From Acinetobacter guillouiae CIP 63.46 (lineage in GTDB: Bacteria; Pseudomonadota; Gammaproteobacteria; Pseudomonadales; Moraxellaceae): DNA of 64,000 bases. The stretch covers positions 62,001 to 126,000 of the forward strand of contig NZ_KB849284.1 of NCBI RefSeq assembly GCF_000368145.1, written 5' to 3'. Below, piece after piece: positions 49,199-57,457 of this stretch. The position numbers were made by a program, and so were the translations under genes. A model generated the notes under the pieces. That model saw nothing but the letters and a program-made list of their open reading frames with translations. It was not told the DNA's origin and made no database searches. The stretch's first letter is position 1; the number at the start of each line of letters is the position of its first letter.

Positions 49199-49888
49199 AT
49201 GAAAAAAACACTTATTGTGCTTAGTCTTAGTCTGCTGAGTAGTGCAGCTTTCTCAGCGCCGATTAACAATAAAAGCTCCCAACAAGATCAACTGGGTTAT
49301 AGCTATGGCTATGTCATGGGCCGTACCAATGCAGATACCTTAAAACAAATTAATTTAAATGCCTTTATCCAAGGGATCAAAGAAGGTTCTACAGGTCAGA
49401 AAGCAAGCTTAACTGATGAAGAAATGGCAAAAGCACTTGCACAATATAAACAGCAAACCGAAGCAAAACAAATGCTAGAGTTTAAACAAGCTGCAGATGT
49501 AAATGCCAAACAAGGTGAAGCTTTTCTTGTAGAAAATGCAAAGAAAACAGGTGTGATTACTCGCCCAAGTGGTTTGCAGTATAGTGTTTTACAGCAAGGT
49601 ACTGGAAAATCACCCTCAGCAAAATCTAAAGTCTCTGTAAACTATGAAGGTCGTTTGCTTGATGGTACTGTATTTGACAGTTCTTTTGCACGAAATGAAG
49701 CGGTAGAATTTCAAGTTAGTCAAGTGATTCAAGGCTGGACTGAAGGTTTGCAACTGATGAAAGAAGGCGCGAAATATCGTTTCTTTATTCCAGCGAAACT
49801 TGCCTATGGTGAGATTGGTGCGGGTGATGCGATTGGCCCAAACAGCACATTAATCTTTGATGTAGAACTATTAAAAGTTTTACCTTAA
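49199..49888 (+). CDS. Second FKBP-type peptidyl-prolyl isomerase
   Basis: A 229-residue exported isomerase, a tandem paralogue of the gene just upstream. The signal peptide ends near AAFSA (residue 20), the FkpA_N helical domain follows, then the FKBP domain with [35 protein letters not shown] and [12 protein letters not shown]. The N-terminal domain includes AYTDEELQ-like LTDEEMAKAL. It probably arose by duplication, and the roles of the pair may overlap. Confidence 0.92.
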   Translation: MKKTLIVLSLSLLSSAAFSAPINNKSSQQDQLGYSYGYVMGRTNADTLKQINLNAFIQGIKEGSTGQKASLTDEEMAKALAQYKQQTEAKQMLEFKQAADVNAKQGEAFLVENAKKTGVITRPSGLQYSVLQQGTGKSPSAKSKVSVNYEGRLLDGTVFDSSFARNEAVEFQVSQVIQGWTEGLQLMKEGAKYRFFIPAKLAYGEIGAGDAIGPNSTLIFDVELLKVLP

Positions 49889-49915
49889 GTTAAATGTGAA
49901 ATAGCTTTTAAAATA

Positions 49916-49943
49916 AAAACATCGCTCAATTGCGATGTTTTTT
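49916..49943 (+). terminator. Terminator of the second FKBP gene
   Basis: AAAAACATCGC and GCGATGTTTTTT pair around a short loop with a T-run, 28 bases after the stop codon. Confidence 0.9.
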
Positions 49944-50152
49944 ATGCTCTAATAAAAATCTTATCGCATTTCATAGACGTAAATTCATTCCTTGGTCAAA
50001 CTTACAGTACTGTATCTTATATTTAGAATTTAAATTCTATCCTACACGCTATGGACGACATCCTTGTCACCATGCGCTAGATACAGAATATATGATTAAA
50101 TGATGCTCAAAGTAAAAGCTATCTCATTTATATTCTATTGATTGGTCTTAAT

Positions 50153-51703
50153 TTAGTGCTTTAAATGTCTTGGTCTAAAACCTGCTGCAAGTAGAGCAAC
50201 ACCATAAGCCACAATACCGACTAAACATAATCCGACAACTTCAAGAATTCGAAGCCATTGCGAAGCTGCACCATCATACCAATTTAAAGCAAACCATAGC
50301 GCACCAATCATCACGATATTGGCTATGGCAAATTGAACGAATAATTTTTTCCAGTGCGCACCAAAACGGAAAATATTTTTCTTATGTAAATAAAAATATA
50401 ACATCCCTGCATTGACCAAAGCTGAGCCTGAAGAAGCAATGGCTAAGGCCATATGCTCAGCTTGCCAATCAATCAATTTAAAAATACCAATAAAGATAAT
50501 GTTTAAAATCGCATTGGCTGCAACCGCCATTAAGCCAACACGTACAGGTGTTTTGGTGTCCTGAATGGCATAAAAACCTGGTGCAAAAACTTTAATCAAC
50601 ATAAATGCCAGTACACCGCCACTCATACATTGCAGTGCCATAGCGGTCATTTGCGTATCACGTGCATCAAAAGCACCATGCTGGAAAAGCGCTTGAATGA
50701 TCGGCGTAGATAACATGAACAAAGCAATGCTGGCTGGCACACCCACCAAGACAATCACGCGTGCAGCCCAATCCAACATTCTACGGAACTTGGCCTGATC
50801 TTGTTCTGCTTTACTCACGGAAAGAGACGGAAGAATCACGGTACCAATCGCAACACCAATCAATCCAAGTGGTAACTCGGTCATCCGCTCGGCACTATAT
50901 AACCATGACACCGAACCATCTTGCATGAATGACGCCCAAATTGTATTTAGTAATAAGTTAATCTGAGTGACTGATACACCAAATAAAGCGGGCAACATCA
51001 GTTTTAAAATTCGATCTACACCCTCATGTTTAAAATCAACTTTAGGTGGAATCAGTAATTTTTTATTCCATAATTCAGGGATTTGAATGGCAAGTTGTAA
51101 AACCCCTGCCGCAACCACAGCCCATCCTAAAGCCATGATCGGTTGAGCCATATGCGGGGCTAACCACCAAGCACCAGCAATCATTGCCACGTTGAGTAAG
51201 ACAGGCGAAAACGCTGGCGAAGCAAAAGATCCATAACTATTCAAAATACTGCTGGCAAATGCAGTCAACGACATAAACATAAGATAGGGAATCGTTAAAC
51301 GAAACATATCTACAGCCAGATCAAATTTTGCAGGATCATTATGAAAACCAGGTGCATAGACATACAAGATCACAGGCGCAATGATCATACTGATCAAAGT
51401 TAACAGTGACATCACCATTAACAAACAGCCAAACACACGACTAATCAGAATCTGTACTTCCGCATGCAGTTTTGTAGTTTTATATTCGGTGAGTACCGGG
51501 ATAAAGGCTTGCGAAAAAGCCCCTTCTGCAAATAAACGCCTGAAAAAATTGGGAATACGAAAAGCAACCACAAAGGTGTCAAAATCCTTACCTGCCCCAA
51601 ATACATTGAGCAAAACCATATCTCGGACTAAGCCCAAGACTCGTGACAACATGGTCATTGCACTGACTATAAAGGTGGATCGCCACAGCGCCATCGTATT
51701 CAC
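50153..51703 (-). CDS. murJ: Lipid II flippase MurJ
   Basis: A 516-residue membrane protein with about fourteen hydrophobic helices that flips lipid II for peptidoglycan synthesis. The family start is MALWRSTFIVSAMTMLSRVLG, with the conserved FRIPNFFRRLFAEGAFSQAF around residue 50. The start may be the fourth codon (51694), which gives the more usual N terminus. It is leftward, next to ampD, linking two cell-wall genes. It lies beside the K locus in Acinetobacter genomes generally. Confidence 0.96.
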   Translation of the reverse strand: MNTMALWRSTFIVSAMTMLSRVLGLVRDMVLLNVFGAGKDFDTFVVAFRIPNFFRRLFAEGAFSQAFIPVLTEYKTTKLHAEVQILISRVFGCLLMVMSLLTLISMIIAPVILYVYAPGFHNDPAKFDLAVDMFRLTIPYLMFMSLTAFASSILNSYGSFASPAFSPVLLNVAMIAGAWWLAPHMAQPIMALGWAVVAAGVLQLAIQIPELWNKKLLIPPKVDFKHEGVDRILKLMLPALFGVSVTQINLLLNTIWASFMQDGSVSWLYSAERMTELPLGLIGVAIGTVILPSLSVSKAEQDQAKFRRMLDWAARVIVLVGVPASIALFMLSTPIIQALFQHGAFDARDTQMTAMALQCMSGGVLAFMLIKVFAPGFYAIQDTKTPVRVGLMAVAANAILNIIFIGIFKLIDWQAEHMALAIASSGSALVNAGMLYFYLHKKNIFRFGAHWKKLFVQFAIANIVMIGALWFALNWYDGAASQWLRILEVVGLCLVGIVAYGVALLAAGFRPRHLKH

Positions 51704-51791
51704 CTAGTTAAAATAAAGTCGCTATTGTAATTAAATATTCTTAAAATTGCGTTGTTAAATCATAAACAGACGCTTATTTACTTCACTTGTT

Positions 51792-52364
51792 CTATCTTAA
51801 TTTTTTCTGATTCAAACTTTCTCTAAACTGCTGCCATTGAAAATGTGGTCCAGGATCAGTTTTTCGTCCTGATGCAATATCAGAATGTCCTGTTAAATGA
51901 TGATCAGTTTTTGGATAAGCGCGTTGCAAAGCGGCTACCACATCAACCAGTTGTTGATATTGGATCGCTTCAAAATCGCTATCATCACTTCCTTCAAGTT
52001 CAATCCCAATTGAATAGTCATTACACTCAACTTTACCCAGATAAGCTGAACGTCCTGCATGCCAAGCCCGATCATTAAAATTAACAAACTGGATAATTTC
52101 ACCAGTTCTTAAAATCAGCAAATGTGCAGAAACCTGCATACCCTCAATGGTTTGAAAATAAGGATGGACTGACCAATCCAGTTGATTTTGAAAAAACTGT
52201 TCAATATAACCTCCACCAAACTGTGAAGGTGGCAAACTAATATTGTGAATCACAATCAGCTGAATCTCTGTATTTTCAGGGCGTTGATTATAGTTAGGAG
52301 ATGGGACTTGTCTTGCGCCAATCAATTGACCATTCACGACCTGAAACTGTGGTGCAGATTGCAT
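51792..52364 (-). CDS. ampD: 1,6-anhydro-N-acetylmuramyl-L-alanine amidase
   Basis: This cytoplasmic zinc amidase recycles peptidoglycan fragments and, in species with inducible AmpC, restrains its induction. The 190-residue protein has an N-acetylmuramoyl-L-alanine amidase type 2 domain with zinc ligands in VIHNISLPP and in LTGHSDIASGRKTDPG, the latter a hallmark of AmpD. It lies upstream of murJ on the same strand, 88 bases away. The MITE-like repeat begins 66 bases upstream of its start. Confidence 0.95.
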   Translation of the reverse strand: MQSAPQFQVVNGQLIGARQVPSPNYNQRPENTEIQLIVIHNISLPPSQFGGGYIEQFFQNQLDWSVHPYFQTIEGMQVSAHLLILRTGEIIQFVNFNDRAWHAGRSAYLGKVECNDYSIGIELEGSDDSDFEAIQYQQLVDVVAALQRAYPKTDHHLTGHSDIASGRKTDPGPHFQWQQFRESLNQKKLR

Positions 52365-52429
52365 ATCTTATTCCTACAGAATTTTTCTATTTTCAATAAA
52401 GCTGATTTTCAATATTTTAGTGTAGTCTC

Positions 52430-52748
52430 GGGGCTGTTGACAATTCGTCTATGTTTGCGACGACGAGTATTTTTTAGGTGATACAAGGCACGAGATACGA
52501 AATTTAGTCATTCTAAATGAGTAGTTCGTAACGATGTAGCACCAAAAAATACTCTAGTCCTCAGCTTCGACTTTCACTGCGAATAAAGTAATGCTTTGTT
52601 CTTGTTCAGATTATGACTAAAATTATTTCAGTCTGTATTATGAAACTTAAAAATAGTCTCACTATTCTCATTCATGTTTTACGATGTATACGTCTCGTGC
52701 TTAATTTGGACCGACAACGCAAACTATTTATGAAATGTTAACAGATCC
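52430..52748 (+). repeat. MITE-like repeat, copy 2 (diverged, about 319 bp)
   Basis: This aligns end to end with 4405-4716 in the same orientation, with many substitutions, mostly C to T or G to A. The best-kept blocks are CTGTTGACAATTCGTCTATG near the left end and TAGTCATTCTAAATGAGTAG in the middle. The terminal repeats are degraded (GGGGCTGTTGAC against GGATCTGTTAAC). No flanking duplication is visible. It is likely an older insertion than copy 1. Confidence 0.78.
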
Positions 52749-52839
52749 TTATCTGTATAAAATAAAAACTTCTTCAAACTTGCAATGACAGTGCTAATAT
52801 ATCGCTCAGTTTTTAAGGGTGACTAAAATAGGGATATCC

Positions 52840-53685
52840 ATGAGCATACCTGAATCTTTGCTTGAACAATCTATTCAAATTAATATTCAACAAGCACTCC
52901 AAGAAGATATTGGCGATGCTGATATTACTGCCCTACTCACACCAGAAGATGAGCAAGCGACGGCCACGATCATTTCGCGTGAAGATATGGTCTTGGCGGG
53001 ACAACCTTGGGTCGATGCGCTGATCAAAGCGTATGATCCAACTGTACAGATTACTTGGCTTAAAAATGATGGTGACTGGGTCAAAGCCAATGAAACCATT
53101 TATAAATTGGCAGGTTCTGCGCGTAGTTTGCTGACTGTTGAGCGTCCTGCATTAAACTTTGTGCAAACCCTGTCTGCAGTCGCAACCAAAACGGCTGAAT
53201 ATGTAAAATATCTAGAAGGTACTCCAACCAAATTATTAGATACGCGTAAAACTTTGCCGGGTTTACGGATTGCACAAAAATACGCAGTTGCTGTAGGTGG
53301 CGGTCAAAACCACCGCCTTGGTTTATTCGATGCGTTCTTAATTAAAGAGAATCACATCATGGCTGCCGGTGGTATTGCTCAAGCAATTGCCAAAGCGCAT
53401 CAAATCGCACCAGGTAAGCCTATTGAAGTCGAAGTTGAAACATGGGATGAACTGAATCAAGCACTTGAAGCCAAAGCCGATATCGTCATGCTAGATAATT
53501 TTAGCCAACAACAAATGATTGATGCGGTTAAACATGTAGCAGGGCGTTGTAAATTAGAAGCTTCTGGAAATATAACTCTTGAGAATTTAAGTCAAGTTGC
53601 ACAAACAGGTGTTGACTATATTTCGATGGGTGTATTGACTAAAGATGTTAAAGCGATTGATTTATCTATGCGTTTTAATGACTAA
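52840..53685 (+). CDS. nadC: Nicotinate-nucleotide pyrophosphorylase (carboxylating)
   Basis: This enzyme converts quinolinate and PRPP to nicotinate mononucleotide in NAD synthesis. From the ATG at 52840 it has 281 residues. The frame is open to a GTG at 52819, but ATAGGGA directly before the ATG is the better ribosome site. Key motifs are LLDTRKTLPGLR near residue 135, GGGQNHRLGLFDAFLIKENH around residue 160, and IEVEVETWDE with VMLDNF. It is monocistronic, with a terminator. Confidence 0.97.
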   Translation: MSIPESLLEQSIQINIQQALQEDIGDADITALLTPEDEQATATIISREDMVLAGQPWVDALIKAYDPTVQITWLKNDGDWVKANETIYKLAGSARSLLTVERPALNFVQTLSAVATKTAEYVKYLEGTPTKLLDTRKTLPGLRIAQKYAVAVGGGQNHRLGLFDAFLIKENHIMAAGGIAQAIAKAHQIAPGKPIEVEVETWDELNQALEAKADIVMLDNFSQQQMIDAVKHVAGRCKLEASGNITLENLSQVAQTGVDYISMGVLTKDVKAIDLSMRFND

Positions 53686-53705
53686 TCACTCAATCATATG
53701 AGCCA

Positions 53706-53733
53706 TAAAGCAGTATCTATATACTGCTTTTTT
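53706..53733 (+). terminator. Terminator of nadC
   Basis: AAAGCAGTAT and ATACTGCTTTTTT pair around a short loop with a T-run, 21 bases after the nadC stop. Confidence 0.88.
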
Positions 53734-53835
53734 ATTACAAAATATAACGATGAGTCAATAAATAATCAGCTAATTTTATGCAAAAGATCTTCTAAATAAC
53801 AATCAAATTATGTGTACCAACAAAAGAGATAAACA

Positions 53836-54999
53836 ATGAAAAAACATATTTTATATTCATCACTATTCGCATCCATTATTCCGATCCTGAGCCATGCAGA
53901 CACCGTCAATGTGCATGTGTTAAGTGCAACAGTCAAAGATCAAAATATTGCCAATGCTGAAGTAATTTTGCAAAAAAATGGTGAGCGCTCTGCCTCAAGT
54001 TCTACCAATACAAGCGGCCGAGCCACAGTCAATAGTAATACTATAGACAGTTCAGATAATTTACTGATTATCAAAAAATCAGGTTATTCAACACTGGTTG
54101 CAAAATGTCCATGTGATGGCATGACCTACGCCTTAAGTCCTGTACTCAAAGATCTCAACAGTATGCGAATTGTACTGAATTGGGGGCAAAACCCTTTAGA
54201 TCTCGATTCACACTTAAGTTATAAAAATCAACATGTATATTGGGACAGTAAACAAGGTTTGGCTGCAAATCTGGATGTGGATGACACCGACTCTTATGGT
54301 CCTGAAACCGTCACTATCGATAAACGTTTAGAGGGTCAATATTATGTGTATTCAGTACATGACTATTCTGATCGCACTCAACCAACTACGGCCAACTTAT
54401 CCAATAGCCAAGCCAAAGTCATGGTCTATGCAGGGGAATCACTGATTCGTTCTTATTATATTCCAACTGGTCAAACGGGTAATTTATGGACTGTATTTCG
54501 CATTAGTCCTGAAGGTGAAATTCAAGACATCAATCGTATTTCAGGAACCACGGTTAACACAAGCCAAGTGGGTTCAACAGTATCAAATTATCAAAATCAA
54601 ACAACTCGGGTAAATATCGTTCCTGTCTCAGCAGATGCGCAAAAACGAGCCAAGACACTTAATTTAAGTGCGGATAAAGCCTATCAAAACAACCAGATTG
54701 AACAAGCTGCAATGCTCTATCAACAGTCTATCGACTACAATCCAAATGTTGGCCAAACCTATAGTAATCTTGCTGTTGCTTATCAAAAGCTCAATCGTTC
54801 CTCAGAAGCTTTATGGGCAAATCAAAAAGCCATTGCTTTGGCGACCAATAACAATACCAAAGCTTATTCTCACTATAATATGGGTAAAATCTATGAAAAT
54901 AACCAAGATTATGCCCAAGCTAAGCAACATTACCAATTGGCCAATCAATACAAACCAAGCGCGACTTATGATGAAGCGATACAACGTGTAAGCCAGTAA
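53836..54999 (+). CDS. Exported YfaP-like protein with C-terminal TPRs
   Basis: A 387-residue exported protein. The signal peptide ends near SHADT (residue 21). Residues about 22-105 form a carboxypeptidase-regulatory-like Ig domain (VNVHVLSATVKDQNIANAEVILQKNG). Residues about 110-230 carry the YfaP/DUF2135 pattern (LNWGQNPLDLDSHL; DDTDSYGPETVTI), and residues about 270-387 hold three TPR units, starting ALNLSADKAYQNNQIEQAA-like. YfaP proteins are periplasmic and poorly characterised. It lies just upstream of the LTA-synthase-type gene, separated from it by a stem-loop. Confidence 0.8.
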   Translation: MKKHILYSSLFASIIPILSHADTVNVHVLSATVKDQNIANAEVILQKNGERSASSSTNTSGRATVNSNTIDSSDNLLIIKKSGYSTLVAKCPCDGMTYALSPVLKDLNSMRIVLNWGQNPLDLDSHLSYKNQHVYWDSKQGLAANLDVDDTDSYGPETVTIDKRLEGQYYVYSVHDYSDRTQPTTANLSNSQAKVMVYAGESLIRSYYIPTGQTGNLWTVFRISPEGEIQDINRISGTTVNTSQVGSTVSNYQNQTTRVNIVPVSADAQKRAKTLNLSADKAYQNNQIEQAAMLYQQSIDYNPNVGQTYSNLAVAYQKLNRSSEALWANQKAIALATNNNTKAYSHYNMGKIYENNQDYAQAKQHYQLANQYKPSATYDEAIQRVSQ

Positions 55000-55004
55000 A
55001 AAAA

Positions 55005-55036
55005 TTGCCCAAAGGATATCTACATTCTTTGGGCAA
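55005..55036 (+). terminator. Stem-loop after the YfaP-TPR gene
   Basis: TTGCCCAAAG and CTTTGGGCAA form a perfect 10-bp stem around a 12-base loop, preceded by an A-run, but the T-run after it is poor. It is probably a terminator or 3'-end stabiliser. Confidence 0.55.
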
Positions 55037-55170
55037 GTTTGATGCTTTAGTTTGCTATTTTTTATTGATTAGTTTTAATTTTGCTTACAAAACAAGCAGT
55101 TTTTACATAGAAAAGCCGTCTGAATAAGCCTATAATCTTTGGCTTCCAATACATTCCTGTAATTAGGCCA

Positions 55171-57048
55171 ATGAAGACTTTGAAACAACAAGTTTTGTTT
55201 TTACTTGTCGCTTTTTTATCTGTATTTGCTTTTTTCTTATACCAAGAAGATATCACGCGTTTCTTTCAATTACGTGACATCTATCTAAAACCACGTCTGT
55301 ATAAATATGGCTTTTCAATTCTCTTAAACTACGCCTTTATTAGTTTATTTTATTTAATCTTAAGAAAAACCTTTGCGACCATTTTACTCAGTCAATTTAT
55401 TATTTTTTTACTGAGCTTTATCAATATCAAGAAAGAGCAATATCTTTCTGCAAGTTTGGTTCCTAGTGATTTTTTATTATTTAAAGAAACCTTTATCGCC
55501 TCTCCAGTCATGCTCAAAATTGCGGTCTTTGTAGCAATTGCAGTGTTTATTGGACTATTTGTATTTCTGTATAAAAAAGAGAAATTAGGGACAAAGCCTC
55601 TCCTCCTGACAAACAGCATTTTATCTTTTGCTATCCTTGGCTTCTTTATCACTGCGAATTTTAAAAATAATTTTAGTGAAGCTTGTGCCAACGCGGCAAA
55701 AAACTCAATTTGCCAATATGCAAAATATCTACCCAATACCCGTGGTGACTGGATCGGTGATCATTTAACCATTAAATATTTAGGTTTTTCGACCTTCTTT
55801 TTTTCCAAAACGGTTGATGGCTTAAATAATAAAATTTTCCAAACACAAGTCATCCCTGAAGAAAAAGTTGCTACTTTTTATCAACCGATGGCGGTTGAAC
55901 ATGATGAAGAACCTACATCGAATCTAGCATCAGATGATCCGTCACAACAAAAACAATTGCCAAATATCGTTTTTGTGATGAGCGAGTCGCATTGGGATGC
56001 CAGAAAATTAGACAAAAGCATTCCACCTAACATCACCCCAACGATTAGTAAAAATCAGATTTCTAGCTTATTGTCTCCAAGTTTTGGTGGAGGAACTGCT
56101 AACGTTGAGTTTGAAGTGTTAACCAGTCTAAATACCTATTTAAATCATAATGAACTGGCTTATGTCTCAAAATTAAAACGTCCAACTTATTCATTACCGA
56201 TGTATTTAAATACATTGGGTTATGAAACAACTGCAATGCATAACAACGGCAAATATTTTTATAACCGTAGCGCAGTTTATCAAAATCTAGGTTTTAACCG
56301 TTTTACTTCAATTGAAAATATGATCAACATGGCTGACCGTGCTAAATATATTAATGCTGCGGGTTGGGCTACTGATGATTTAATTTATAACAGTATTGAA
56401 AATCAGCTTAAAAATACGGATAAACCTCAATTTATCTATGCGATCAGTGTTGAAAATCATCCAATGTACAGTGATGATCGCTTTGGTAAAGATCATTTTA
56501 AAATCACCAAAGATGGTGTGAGTGAGAACAGTAAACGTGCACTGAATACTTATTTAACGGGTATGCAACGTGCTGACGATAAATTTAAAACCCTGATTGA
56601 GCATGTCAAACAGCTTGATCGCCCAACAATTGTGATTTTCTTTGGTGACCATTTACCCAACTTACAAAGCGTTTACGATGAGTATGGCTTCTTTAAATCA
56701 GCGCAAGAAAAAGCTGAGAAAAAAGATGTGCGCTTCTTTGAAACACCACTTGCAGTTTGGGCAAATTTCCCCATTGATCAAAAGCAATTTAAAGGGCCTT
56801 TTGTGGCGGCACATTTCTTAGCACCCAAAGTATTAGAAGCAGCGCATATTCCCCTTTCACCTTACTATGCTTTTGTGAATAAAGTGAGCGCTTGTTATAC
56901 GACCGTGCATCAGACAGGCACGCAAACGCAAAAATCTTGTGAATTTGATCAAACAGAGATTCTACAACAGTATAAAGACATGAATATGGATGTGCTAAAT
57001 GGTAAGAATTTCACTTATCAGATGTTAAAATCAAAAGCTGAAAGCTAG
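55171..57048 (+). CDS. LTA synthase-type sulfatase-family phosphotransferase
   Basis: A 625-residue inner-membrane enzyme of the alkaline phosphatase/sulfatase superfamily. Five hydrophobic segments fill residues 1-170, and a periplasmic catalytic domain follows. The metal site starts at NIVFVMSESHWDA near residue 266. The catalytic threonine lies in FGGGTANVEFEVLTS around residue 312, and FFGDHLPN and the VENHPMY histidine complete the site. Such enzymes move phosphoglycerol or similar groups onto membrane-linked glycans. In Gram-negatives the acceptor may be a glucan, lipid A or capsule. The substrate here is unknown; a role in modifying a surface glycan is inferred. Confidence 0.87.
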   Translation: MKTLKQQVLFLLVAFLSVFAFFLYQEDITRFFQLRDIYLKPRLYKYGFSILLNYAFISLFYLILRKTFATILLSQFIIFLLSFINIKKEQYLSASLVPSDFLLFKETFIASPVMLKIAVFVAIAVFIGLFVFLYKKEKLGTKPLLLTNSILSFAILGFFITANFKNNFSEACANAAKNSICQYAKYLPNTRGDWIGDHLTIKYLGFSTFFFSKTVDGLNNKIFQTQVIPEEKVATFYQPMAVEHDEEPTSNLASDDPSQQKQLPNIVFVMSESHWDARKLDKSIPPNITPTISKNQISSLLSPSFGGGTANVEFEVLTSLNTYLNHNELAYVSKLKRPTYSLPMYLNTLGYETTAMHNNGKYFYNRSAVYQNLGFNRFTSIENMINMADRAKYINAAGWATDDLIYNSIENQLKNTDKPQFIYAISVENHPMYSDDRFGKDHFKITKDGVSENSKRALNTYLTGMQRADDKFKTLIEHVKQLDRPTIVIFFGDHLPNLQSVYDEYGFFKSAQEKAEKKDVRFFETPLAVWANFPIDQKQFKGPFVAAHFLAPKVLEAAHIPLSPYYAFVNKVSACYTTVHQTGTQTQKSCEFDQTEILQQYKDMNMDVLNGKNFTYQMLKSKAES

Positions 57049-57062
57049 TCCTATCCAAATGA

Positions 57063-57227
57063 TCAAGAAGGTTCTCCAGAGTCTTCTTGATCATGCTGCT
57101 GTTCAGCATGTTGTTGTGGTTCATTATTTTTTGCGTCAAATTCTTTGCTTTCGAAATCTTCACGGCGTGGATCTCCAGCCATCAATACAAAGGTAATCAC
57201 TGCGAATAGAACAATGAGTATTTTCAT
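57063..57227 (-). CDS. Small membrane protein, 54 residues
   Basis: A short frame starting MKILIVLFAVITFVLMAG and then changing to a very acidic, polar tail rich in Glu, Gln and Asp (DPRREDFESKEFDAKNNE), ending in EDSGEPS. It has one N-terminal hydrophobic helix followed by a soluble tail. GGCAGG lies a few bases before the ATG as a ribosome site. It is convergent with the LTA-synthase-type gene; the two stop codons are about 15 bases apart. A stem-loop (57061-57092) covers its 3' end. No family is recognised. The coding character is inferred from the start, hydrophobic helix and composition. Confidence 0.6.
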   Translation of the reverse strand: MKILIVLFAVITFVLMAGDPRREDFESKEFDAKNNEPQQHAEQQHDQEDSGEPS

Positions 57228-57403
57228 AAGCCTGCCATTTGCTAAAGTTTGAAATATTCTAAATATCGGTTGATGAAAAGATTTGTAGAGTCTGTATACG
57301 AAACAAGGGATTTCAGCTGATTTATGTATCTATTGACGTAAATAGATGATTGGAATCTTAATCATGTAAGTTTGCGCAAATTATGTGGCCTTCTATCAAC
57401 TAA

Positions 57404-57430
57404 AAATAAGGTGCAATTCGCACCTTATTT
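57404..57430 (-). terminator. Terminator of the phospholipase C gene
   Basis: AAATAAGGTGC and GCACCTTATTT form a perfect stem with a 5-base loop. Read leftward it is followed by T residues. It lies 28 bases past the plc stop. Confidence 0.85.
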
Positions 57431-57457
57431 AAATTATAAAAATTCAGCTATTTAAAA

